Assembly: GCA_020650975.1 (NCBI GenBank)
Contig: JAIPMN010017258.1
Location: 1-34,675, forward strand
Direction: 5' to 3'
Length of the DNA: 34,675 nt
From: Apostichopus californicus
Lineage: Eukaryota > Echinodermata > Holothuroidea > Aspidochirotida > Stichopodidae
Shown here: piece by piece, positions 1-12,700 of the stretch
How the letters are laid out: each line of letters opens with the position of its first letter
Position numbering within the stretch: position 1 is the first letter of the stretch
Made by a program: the position numbers and the translations under genes
The notes under the pieces: model-generated
Told to the model about the DNA's origin: nothing
What the model saw: the letters and a program-made list of their open reading frames with translations, nothing else
The model's database searches: none

Positions 1-652
1 ACACTAACAGTTTACCTTGCATCTATAGCATCATAATAGTATGGAACTCTTTCATTGTTACCATCCACCCAGAGGATTGAAACACTAACAGGTTTACCTT
101 GCATCTATAGCATCATAATAGTATGGAACTCTTTCATTGTTACCATCCACCCAGAGGATTGAAACACTAACAGGTTTACCTTGCATCTATAGCATCATAA
201 TAGTATGGAACTCTCTCATTGTTACCATCCACCCAGAGGATTGAAACACTAACAGTTTACCTTGCATCTATAGCATCATAATAGTATGGAACTCTTTCAT
301 TGTTACCATCCACCCAGAGGATTGAAACACTAACAGTTTACATTGCATCTATAGCATCATAATAGTATGGAACTCTTTCATTGTTACCATCCACCCAGAG
401 GATTGAAACACTAACAGTTTACCTTGCATCTATAGCATCATAATAGTATGGAATTCTCTCATTGTTACCATCCACCCAGAGGATTGAAACACTAACAGTT
501 TACCTTGCATCTATAGCATCATAATAGTATGGAATTCTCTCATTGTTACCATCCACCCAGAGGATTGAAACACTAACAGGTTTACCTTGCATCTATAGCA
601 TCATAATAGTATGGAACTCTTTCATTGTTACCATCCACCCAGAGGATGTCAG
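1..652. repeat. 81-82 bp tandem array, 8 copies, overlapping exon 26
   Basis: Units begin at about 1, 82, 164, 246, 327, 408, 489 and 570, and differ only at a few bases (for example AACTCTT/AATTCTC, and one or two G before TTTACC). The array may extend beyond position 1. Read on the minus strand each unit holds the last roughly 58 bp of exon 26, its splice donor and about 23 bp of intron. Copies are nearly identical, which indicates recent expansion or homogenisation. Confidence 0.97.
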
Positions 653-754
653 CAGAGAGTATGCTCGGATCAAGTTTAACATTGCAGAAAACTTCCACAA
701 ATGAGTAAAGAACTGCCTCTACCTCAGATGGATCTGTAGAAACTACTGTTCTCC
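586..754 (-). CDS. Exon 26: first half of Ig8 (last exon in window)
   Basis: Completes codon 1382 and encodes 1383-1437, ending two bases into a codon. SEVEAVLYSFVEVFCNV (Cys1405) and SADILWVDGNNERV (Trp1420) are Ig strands A to C. The acceptor after a long pyrimidine tract (CTCTTTTAAG) ends it at 754; a second AG nine bases inside the exon would also keep the frame. The donor GCAAG|GTAAAC lies in the terminal unit of the tandem array at the left edge. The rest of Ig8 is outside the window. Confidence 0.9.
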
Positions 755-3700
755 CTTAAAAGAGAGGAAAAGAAACACCAAGTACTGAGAAATAAAGTCA
801 ATCATTGACAAATCAACATAAGGAATCATCAGCATAGGGGTCTAATATGCTAGAATGTCAAATACTGTTCACACACGTGCTCACAAGCGTTAAGAAGCAG
901 ATTAGTCAGTTTACACTGATAAATGTGAAGGAATATTTGAAGGACCACACATCATGACACTGACTCTAGGAAATACTTCAGGAACATTAAACCTTTGGGC
1001 CGGTAATCCTAACCACCTTAATTGGCTTAAAATGCCAAATTGTTAATTTATGGCCTGAAAGAATGCAGTCCATGCGGATAGTTTCCCTCAACCAGACTTT
1101 CATGTAAGTCACATAAGAATACCAGTGTTTGCATACATAGCACTGGAGTTTGTGTACAGATGACCCTATCCATACCAAGGAGTCAATCCACACTAAGAAC
1201 ACATGCCTAGCAACCTGTACACTTATATCACATTTGATGTACTAAAGACATGATGGGGGTATGGATGCTTCCAAGTGATGTGACCACACCTTGTTTTAGT
1301 GACAGAAAAGTCAGTGTCTATATCATGACAATAACAATTATAGCCTGTGGAACAAAAATGATCAAATCCAATCTTTTACCCAATTCTAAAGGAAGACCTG
1401 CAACCATGCAAACACACATGTTTCACAATGAAGATACTGATGAGAAACAGCCTGCATGGATGTGAGTCAAACAATCTGAAGGAAACCTGATATGTATGAA
1501 TTAATTAAAATCTGGCTCTAATTCAGAATGTTTTCCAACGTTCAACATTGTGGCAGTTTGTGGTGGTTGCTCGAAAATCTTGGTTTAATTTGTAAATCTA
1601 CTCCCATGCCTAACTTGAACATCTAAGATAACATTTGTGAAGTTTAACAAACTTTAGAATGAAACTACAATGTACTAGCTAAGCAAGTTGAATAATTAAG
1701 ACTGTGTTACTCAATAACAGTGTTAGGATGGGCTGCTGCCTCATTTATCGTAATAGTGACAATTAACCCACCCATATGTCAAACAGGTGTGTTACTTTAT
1801 ATAAAAAGAGAGGAATATGCTTACTCCTTATTATCAGATTATGAGTGGCTCTGATGTAACCCCCATATGTGCTCTGCATGGTACACTGATACTGTCCTGC
1901 ATCCTCATCACTAAAACTGGGGAACAAGAGACTGCCCTCATCCTCAATGGTATAATTGGCCATGGTATTCTCCAACTAGGGAAATTAAACAAAAATAACT
2001 ATAAATGATAAAACCACCACATTTGATGAGGCACAGTACACATAAATTACAATACGCTAATGAGAGCCATTTTATTTGCTACCTTCCTCAACATCCGTTT
2101 GTATCTGCAAGATCCTCCTCCTAGATCACAAAACGTTATCATAACATTTTTAAAAGAGCCTCTAAAATATGATTTTATAATGTTAAATGTGGTGTTATAA
2201 AAACGTCGGCATGAAGTTTTTATGAGATATTAATGTTATATTAATGTTATATTAATGTTTTAACGAAAAAGGTTTTGAAATAATAGCCTGAAAATGTTTT
2301 TGTGACATATTTATTACACCACAAATAACGTTATCAAAACAAAAGACGTAACGTTTTAAGAACGTTTTGAAAACGTTTTTGTGTTTGCGGAACTTTCTTC
2401 CTCCTGTATATTATTTATTGAGTTAACCAGCTGTGTAACACAGTGTAATGGTGTGCTCTGATAACATATTTGTCTGCATAATCATATTTTGTGGGCTTTT
2501 GTGCCCCATGTGTACAAATATATCACAGGGAATAGTTTGGATTTCACTAAACTTTGGATTAATTGGATGCTCAAGAGGAGATAACTTACCAATATACCAC
2601 CTTTAAACCAAGATGTTGATGGATTAGATCCGTCAGATAATGAACAATTCAGTGCATAGAGACTTCCCTCCAAGACTCTCTTGTATATTGGGTGCTCGAC
2701 AACCCAAGCTGGAGTAGTGGTTGGAGGAAGGGCTGGGAAAGATGAAGGATTGCAACAGAAAATGATTAATACACAACAGGAAACAAAAATCAAACAACAG
2801 TAAACACTAGTAAACACCAGGCAGAGATGCTTTTCAACCTGACACAAGAATTAAGTGGCTATTGGCACAACCTTTCATGAAGACCTAATTATAGCACTAC
2901 TCTCTAGCCTAAATATCCCTCAGAATGCACCATTTCAAATCAATTTTGTTTTAATTTTCTACCATTAATACCACAACAGCAAAATATATTCTTAAGTTAG
3001 ATGTAAAGACTTAAAAAAATGGAAAAAAAAATGATAGTGATATAAATAATCTATATTCAGAAAGGCTTGTTATGATTGGTGTTCCCTTTTAAAATTTGTA
3101 GAAAGGTTCTAATGATGAGCTGCTCCTTTTACATAATATTTTTCTAATTAATTAATTAATTCAATAGTTTCAGGTTACATGTGTGTCAATTTATTTCTCC
3201 AATGTGCCATTTAATACCTTATTTATCATATGGTTGTGATCCACACAAATCTGACACATCAGTGCAACTCGCATGGGACAGGGTGGGTGTTGTTATTTTA
3301 CTTCCACAATGTCAAACACAATGGAAGTTATCATTATTACGTTGTTAAAGCAATCTTAAAATAAGTATATTAAGAGAAATGCCACCCACTAGTTGTTGAC
3401 GTCCTAAAGAGAGCGGTTATAAATTCAGCTCTGGGACCGTTTCCGATCAGATTGCCCGACTTGACGGCCACCTGCAATCCTGTGGTGTCACCTCTGTCCA
3501 TCTCAAACGTGTACTCTGTTTCTGCGTGGTCTCGAATCTTCACATCCTTCCACCGCTTGCTGCCCAATCTTCTCCACTTCAAACGATAAAAGAATTTAGG
3601 ACCTGCATGCTCTAAGGGTGGCATCTCCTACAATACACAGAACATGAAATAAAGACTCTCTTCAGTGCTTGGAGCAGATGACATGTAAATCAATAAAAAT

Positions 3701-6700
3701 ATATATAATTTATATTTATAATTTTTAATTATATATAATTGCATATATGCAAGACACAACAAAAGCAACTGAAGGGGTCATGAAGGACGAATGCCAAATA
3801 GAAAATCTGGTTCAAATGTACTTGAATTGCGACTCCTCCTTGTAGAACATGGCCACTTAACACATATAGTACAGAAGCTAGATAGTGGTATAGGAAGAAT
3901 ATTATTCAATATCATTAGCAAAATATTAATAACAGTGTATGGTGGTTGCACATTTTTCTCTTGCTTTTTGGCAACTACAAAAAAAAACATTAACATTTAA
4001 TATGATAATTTTTTTTGGACATTTGTTAAGTCACGGTGATACCAAATATAAGACACAGAGTGACTAGCTGCATATAACGCCACACTTTGAAAAGGTTCTA
4101 ATAAACTTAGGCTTCTTTTAGATTGTAAAGCCACACATGGAATACTTCTTATATCAGATCATGATTCAACTATTAGTTAATTGATTAGATAATGACTCAC
4201 ATCCCAAGAGACTACAATATACCCTGGATCAGATACATTCACTGCTACATTCTGAGGGTTAACAAGAGGTGTGGAAGGTGGCAGTGGAAATGGACCGGTT
4301 CTTGGACTTGTTGCCTGGCCTACGTCGTTTTTAGCCATAACTCGGAACCAATACGTGACGTAAGGATTCACTTTGATGACTGCATCCTCTCTCTCTCCAG
4401 TCACCTCTTTGATCACTTCCCATTGGTCAGGGTTGTAATTATTACGAGCTTCAATCGAAAATGATGACACTGGGGCATTGATGGAATATTCATGCTCCCA
4501 CATCAGAAGCAGTCCAAAGTGGGTTTGTGTAACTATGGTGATATTACCAGGTGCCACAGGAGGTTGGATAATAACCTTCTCTGAAACAAGAAAAGAAAAA
4601 AAAAACACTTGCCAAAGAATTAAAACAACATATTAACTAAATGAAATGAAATGGATTCTCAAACTAGGTACAGTAACTAAGTACAATATCAGCTAAAGAA
4701 ACATACTACACTGCTGTATATAGACTGCAATCATATGGTGGCTTAATAGGGACAGGAATTCAAGAAAACAATTGAGATAAAAAGTCAAAATTTTGAGATA
4801 AACAGAATGCAAAAATGCATTGAAGTTTCGATTACTTCATTGCAATAGACTTCTGCTTATTCACCAGAAACAGCTATTCCAATATAAATGTCCTGATTTC
4901 TACCATGAGATACGGTTTCATGTTTAAATGGTTTTCAGAGTTTGACTGCTGGTGACCTAGATGACCTCTACCAAAAATTTTGAGATTTGGGGACACTTAT
5001 TTTATTTCCTATGTCCCTATTTCCTTTGAGTTTATTTAGAAGATTCACTCATTCTCCTGTAAGGATTGAGGTTATTAAAAGTATAAAATCAAGTCTTCAG
5101 GGTCCTCTTGTGGTGTCCTTGAGACAACTGGAAGCCTAGGACTACTGACCATCAGTGATGATTGTCAAATCCTTACCTCCTTAAGGCTTGCTTGCCTGTA
5201 TTGCCTCTACCCACCAATAACCAATAGAAAGTTAGCTGTCTTAGGCCGAACAAGTACACAAGTTCAATTCATGGTATTTTCTACCAGGGGGAAGCAAAAT
5301 CATAATAGCTATGTTTACTTTAAAATGAAAATGTAATACAGTACAGGATTGCACAAGTTAGTATTGTAAAGTCTTAGCATACACTTGTATTAAAAAACCA
5401 TGACATAGTAACCATGGGAACAAATCAAAATGTATGGATGAATGATCATACCAGAGACTGTAATGTATGCCTGGTCAGCTGCTTGGTCATACTCTGTGGT
5501 TGCTGTACAGACATAGAAACCAGAGTCTGCCACAGTCAACCGTTCAATGAACAGAGTCGACATGCTAGCCTCGTCGTTAAACTCGATCAGGGTTCGGTTA
5601 GAGTCTAGAGGCGTACTCTCCGCTCTTGACCACTCTACATCTGGAGAGTTGTCGGCATAGTGGTCAACTTGACATGTTAATATCAGTTCCGATTCCTCTT
5701 CAGAACTGACATCATTCGAGGAGAGAGTGACCTGAGTTAAGCCTACAGTAGTCAACGGAAATAACATAGTCATATATAATATAATATATATATAATATGG
5801 TCATCTTTTTGGCTTCACGAAAAAGGCAAACTCAGTGTTATTTTTCGAGCTAACGATAAGAAATTGGGAAGCAAGGGTCACATATGAGGGAGATAATTAA
5901 AACTAAAACCATTATCACTTCTACATCTTATATGAATAACACATAGACTAATAGTTAACAACATTGCCTAATACACACAGTCAGCCTAAGTATGTTACTG
6001 ATTAATGTCATTGTACATAAAACAGGATCATACAGGGTTAGATGCCCAATTCTCGATCACATGGCAGTTCTTTGCATTAATATGACCATCTAAAGTAATA
6101 AAAATAACAATGGGATTTCTTTCATGCTACTTCTGTGGTCCTTTTTGTGAGGAATACAAAAAATTTCCTATAGGAAATACAGTTGGCCACTGTCTTAATT
6201 TTTAGTGACATTGCACAAATTATCAGAATAGATAAGCACATCTGCACTGTCTTGACTAATCAAATTTTTCATTTATTTTTTGCATTTTACTACAATCATG
6301 ATTTGACTTCAATTGTTCATACAGTGTACTATTAAACTCATACAACTATCCATATCGATTCTCTTACTTCAAACGATATTTGGAAATACGTGCATATGTT
6401 CCTGAAAGACTAATTCCAACTGTTCTTACCTCTAACATGAACCACCACCTTTTTATCTTCAAAACCAAATTTATTCCTGACTCGACAGTAATAGCTATTG
6501 GCATCTCCTACACCAGCACTGGGTATGTAGAGAGAGCCATCCTCTTCTGCATCCAGCTGTGTAGAATCAATAATGTATCATGACTGTATCTTAAATAGTG
6601 ATGTAACTGGTGAGGTAAGGAAGGATTCAGATAATAATTACATCATCATGTAGTAGTATGCAGTAGTATTGAGAGAAGCTAGACCAAACGAGATGGAAAA

Positions 6701-9700
6701 CTATTTGATCCTACAGCTGTATGAGTTGATACATATGATCTGTATTGCTATCAGCAATCCATCTGATGTGAACTGAATGTAAAACTATACGGTAATACCA
6801 CACAGCTTATCAGCTGTGTAGATATGATTGATATAGCCATGAGTGCTAATTTAGGGATCATGTAAAAAATAAATCATATAACATCTGTTTATCTGATGAT
6901 TTATACTGGTTCGGTTTCAAGAGAGAGTAGACTAAACCAACTTAAGGCTTTGACCATCACTGCTAATACAGCAGTAGATATACATGATTGATGCTACTAC
7001 ATTAACAATGTGCTGCAGTGTAGAGACAACAGTCTATGGACAAAACCAACAACTAACCTCAAACAGCAATTGCATCTAAATAAAATATAAAACAGAATAA
7101 AATATCAATAGGATGACCTCCAACTGTGACTAAATATATTGAAAGTTTTGTCAAATGCAAGGACAGGGCAATCGTAACTCTTTGCACTGATTGCGGTAAA
7201 GTTTCAATAACCTTTGATAAGAAAAAGAACGATGTTCATCAACTTTATTGAACAACTTTTATTTTCAATCATAAAGAAACTAATTCCAACTTGCCTAAAA
7301 CATGTTGCTAAGGCTTAATGAAGCAATGGTTGGCTGATAAAACTTTTGATAATTCAGTGCACTTGGCACTAGTTATATCTTGTACTATATAATAGAATAT
7401 GCAAAATATTTTGTGTAATATCCAGCTTAAAATATCCAAAGCTTTCTGGAAAAAGTTTGTTAGCTGCTCAGTACTGTCAGTCCTGGTAATTAGAAACCTC
7501 TTGTTTTAATTGTTAGTCAGTCAATTCATCATCAGTTTTGTATGTAATTTAGAAATTTGATGCTGGCGGAGGTATTCTAAGTATCACCCACATGAAAGTG
7601 AAAAAAATCATAATAAGAGATTTAATCATTCCCTTGACCAGTTGAAGGAAGCATTTACTAATTAATATGTCATTTAATCACCTAACACTAATTGAACTTC
7701 ACATCTATTACATAATTATCCTGCTATGCAACTTACCCTAGAAACATGATACCAATAAACCGTATATGGTAAGCAAAGTACAGCTCTAAATTATCAGAGG
7801 CATGAACAAGTTTAGAGCTATCACTGTCAGCCTAAAACAGTCACAGCAAATATTTTCCAGTTATGGTCTCAGTCTAATTTATCATGATAGGGCCTCACCA
7901 CTTTGACTCCAACTTGCCAGAATATTTCAGGCTTTGGTGCTCCAATACTCTCACAGGGTATCCTGATGTCTTCACCTTCCAGAACGGAGACACTCTCAGG
8001 AAGCAGTGATGTGATTTTAGCGGGTAAAGCTACAAAGAGCAAATCAAGAGAAAAGACATCTTCATTGGATGAATTCAAATAATTAATACATAAGGATAGA
8101 GTCTGATGTGAGGATGTGATTGTTTTTGATTGTGTTTTGGATATCCAACAAGACTGTAAATAGCATTGATTCTGAACCAACATTAAATTCTCATCTATCA
8201 TTTATATTATGTTGTTAATACGGTTAACTATACATGGTGCTGTATATTGATGAATGTTTTTTTTTTAATTGTTCTTATCAGCTACAGCAAACCTTCTCAT
8301 ATAACACATTTCACATGTAGCAAAGATATATGACACAGCCATGACTTCTCCGGCAAACGTTATTACTTCTATAGTTTCAACATAAAAGAAATCCATTTCT
8401 TGGTGGATTATTATGGTGATTAACTTCAGATTTGGTAGAATTTCACTCTCTTCTTTGCATAGTGACTGAAGAAGAGAGCAAGGACAATTCATGGTTCCTC
8501 TTTTAGTTTCCTACATGGCAAATATTTAATGGTTGTCCGGTTGTCCAAGATGACCAAATTTCTGTTTGGACAACCAAATCCAGTTTTGGTGTTTACATCA
8601 AATTCAGATTGCATTGTAACTAAAAACACCCCAAATAGTTCAAGTGATTAAACTGGTATCACCATGAATCACTTTGGCAATACTGAGGCCCAAAGCAGGT
8701 GTTCTATCACCAAACCTACACACCTCTCCTACAATGTACATAGGGCATATAGTCCTTATCTGATATTTTGCAACAATTTTTTGGACAACCAACCTTACAG
8801 TTCGGACAACCAAAATGCAAGAACTAGTTGTCTGAGGGACGACCAGAGAAAATCATTAAAAATATGCCCGGTTCCTATATTATCTGAAACCAGATCTGAC
8901 AAGGACAACAATTACCATAACATCTGGGCAGACTTTATGACCTTGATGATTTCCTATACTAATTTGTTACCCATTTAATATTCAAGGAATTACAGGCTTA
9001 ACACATGCTGCCAATACAGGTAGGCAATCGATATGCAACTAGGACTGCATATTTACTGAGATTAAAAGATATCATTACTCCATAATGCTGATGATTGCAG
9101 ACAATACTGGTTATTATCACAATGAGATCATCACTATGATATAAACACAAACATATAAACCAGAGTGCTGGCTTACAAATCCTTGTAGACACTCACTACT
9201 CTTTTTATAACATGGTAGTTTAAGAAAAGATTCCAATTTTGATGCTGTATGTAATTTATTCATACCTATGATATTTGCATATGCATTAGCCAATAACCTG
9301 CCATGTTGATTTTCTGCAATGCATTGTAGGACCACTGTCAGGTAAATACCCTCTTCTTCAGAGATGTTAAAGATTCCAGATCCTGCTACTGATGAGTAGC
9401 TGAGGTGAGGATACTTCAGTACTGTGAGTAAACACATCAAACGATGCATTGTTTTATATACTTTGCCTTTGTCATAAGTTGTCTATAGATATCTCTGACT
9501 GAAGTCATTTGAAAATTTAAATGTACTAGTTTCGCTTCATACTACATAAAAAAGGTAGGGTGGAGGTAATTGCTTAATAACATATACTATGAGCAAAATA
9601 TTCTCCATAATTGTAATGATGAACGACTGCATAAATTCATAAACTAATGTGGCTTAATGTTACTCATAAACCAATAAGACCTCTTACTTCTTGAAAGCAT

Positions 9701-12700
9701 ACAGACAAACACCTGTGCCAGTAAATGAAGAAAGAACTGGTAGAACTATTTTCTCTCACCAAACAGAATATAATTACCCCAGTAATGACATATTCAATGA
9801 AATAATAATCATAAGATGTCAAGAATACTTTGAGTTCATATCACAGTGTGTATACTGTACCAGCTTCTGCTGCAGGTTGTCCATTCACAAACCATGATAT
9901 GCTGGGTAATGGATGTCCAGAAGCTTCACATGTGAAACTGTGGGATGAACCGGCTGTAATTTCAACATTCTCAGGCTTAGTTATCCAACCAGGGGCTCCT
10001 GAAATGGGACATTTAGATAAGATAGTGAGGGTAATGCCCTGTCATAGTGGAGACAGGTGCAGTTACTTCTCACATTATTTAATACATCACAGGATAAATT
10101 TTTTCCCCTTCATTTTCTTACCTTCAACACTGACATTAAATATTGCCTGAGGACTATTCCCGACTCCATTCGATCCTGTACATCGATACCGTCCACTATC
10201 ATTCACATCTGGAGACTGAATGGTCAAACTATGGCCGTATCCCATCAAGTCTGCCATGTCTGACTCTCCATCACTGCTTAACTTCTCCCACTTTACCTCT
10301 GGTGTTGGGCTGTTTGGAGAAGAGAAAAACAATATCATGATCAAATGGTACATGATATACATGATGAACACTGATAGCTATGTAGTGATGAAATACTGAT
10401 AGCAAAGTAGTGATAAACAGTGACAGTGATGTAGTGATGAAACATTGACAGCCATGTAGTTATAAAATATTGATAGCAATATAGTGATGAAACACTGATA
10501 GCAATGATAGCAATATAGTGATGAAATACTGATATCAATATAGTGATTAAACAATGACAGCAATGTAACAATAAAATATTGTTACAGTTATAGTGATTAA
10601 ACAGTATATACAATTTACAAGTAGGCTTGAAATATTGAAGGCAAATTGGTGAAGCAACATGTTTATCGAACAATGCAAAACGGTTCATAGCTCCTGTAAG
10701 AAATAATGTACTAGATAATAGCAAAAGTTGCTTTTTGATTTATAATGAAGAGATATATATCAGTTGCTAAGTAAAATTTTTATGTTGATATGTGCTGAGT
10801 GACAATCACCAATGTATTTTGAAGTGTACACATGGGACCTTGGGTTACAGTAGTACTACAAATGAAATGGGTGAATTCTGCTTTTTAATATCAGCAGTTA
10901 GCTCTAAAATAAAAGGGTAGTTACAATTTGCACTGTAAACTTCAATGAAGAACAGTGTCTGGTGACTTATATCATTATTAATAATAATTTTTTGGCACAA
11001 TATAAGTCAGATATAGATACAATATCTCCTTCAGGACTGACTTTTAATAAACACTTTTCTGTGATCTGGGACAAATGCACTCCTTCTTTGTCAATTAACC
11101 AAACCTATCATTGAGGAACAGCAATGCATTTTAAGTAGAAGGAAAACCTTCCTTTACATAATTTAGTTGAACACCTTACTTGATTTGTGGAAAATGTAAA
11201 AAACAAAATATATGTTGTCTGTCTGACAGACACCAGCAAAACAGTGTGTTACTAGAGTATCAGAATGAGAAGAAAAGTATTAGATATGGAATGAAATATT
11301 AATTATTGTAACAACATGTATACATACCTCCCAGAGGGTATGCAGTGGAGGGAGAATGGAGTTCCCATCAAAGGTGTCATCACAGGAGGTGATTTATATT
11401 CCCAAATAGGTTCATAGGCCAGGGCTATAAAGAATATTGATGGAAAATCATTGCATTTGTCACATAGCTTAATCCAGGAAGAACATCCCTCTCAGTGGTT
11501 TACTTGTGATCAAAGGAAAATCAAAACTAGCAATAGAGTGATTAATTTCTACAGGAAACATATCATTGTCACATACTTGAAGCAAGCACCTCTGTTAGTA
11601 CCGGTTGCTATACTTGTACAGGTTGGAAATTCATAACCATTCCGTTTAAGTGGATTTTACAATCCTTTTCCAATGTCAGGCTGAAATGATAGCTTTTCTA
11701 TTTTGATTGAGGATATGTCTCTCGTGGTCAGAGACAATGCTTTTTAGTTTTTAACAGGTTCAAATAATTGCTATATTTCTGCTGGTAGAGAAACCTCCAA
11801 GAAGTGAAAAATGGTCCATCTAGAATACAGAATGGATTCTCTGAAGGAAAGTCTTCAATTTCGTATTTTGAAAGAAGTTTAAAATACCTAAATTGTTCCT
11901 CAGCAAAAACTAAATTACTTAACATTGTAATAGGCATTGAATTTTGTAAATTTCAGTAGGATTGCATACTGAAACTTCACAACAATGCAGATCATTAGCT
12001 TAACTAGTTCAATTTAATTTCACATCACTATGAGATTGCTCAGAAGTTTTAAATTTGCACATGACAAACCGTATATCAAACAAAAGTCTTTGCATGAAAA
12101 TTGTTAGCTTTCTCTTGCTCAGTAACATTTGTAAAGGAATCTATTGAAGTTATGTAACTGTTTGAATAAAACTTTTTTGGTACAATTACATTTGACCTCT
12201 ACATAACCCCCCCCCCCCCCATTCTTGTGCTCATTAAAGGGATGTCATACATCAAGTATATATGAGGGCTGGCAACCTTTAGCTTCTTACAATATTGTGT
12301 TTACAAGTTTTGCTGGTTTTGACCTTTCTTGACCTTTGATCTACATTGCAACAAAAGCTGCAAACTTGAGCTAATGAAACTTAAATATAAATACTTATAA
12401 CAATTTCCAATAAAGTACTAGTTGCAAGAGTGGAAAATGGTGTTGGTGCCCATCACATAAAACTGCTGTAAAATTACAAGCACAGGTCTAGTTGTATATA
12501 TGACAATGTAAGACCATGTGACCAACATTTGAGACTGAGGAAGGCTACTAGTTATCATGTAAATTATTTTATCTTACAAGCTGTGCTGTACCTAAAAAAT
12601 GATCTCTTTGATTATTACTTTGTTGAAGTATTGACGACATATTCACTTAGGAAGCTGATTGATTGGTTGTCTTATAGAGTCAATTAATAACAAACAATTC

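Noticed and set aside
1..585. Could each unit of the left array be an alternative mini-exon (Ig cassette), as in mutually exclusive exons?
   Set aside because: Units contain the exon 3' end and donor but no pyrimidine tract plus acceptor, and the frame meets TAA right after each donor; decoy donors fit better.
1..652. CRISPR-like regular repeats
   Set aside because: Direct tandem units without variable spacers in a spliced animal gene.
10341..10724. 127-codon minus-strand Tyr/Cys/Ile-rich frame
   Set aside because: It is a read-through of the 20-22 bp minisatellite.
12202..12222. Poly-C run as a regulatory site
   Set aside because: A simple homopolymer with no surrounding structure.
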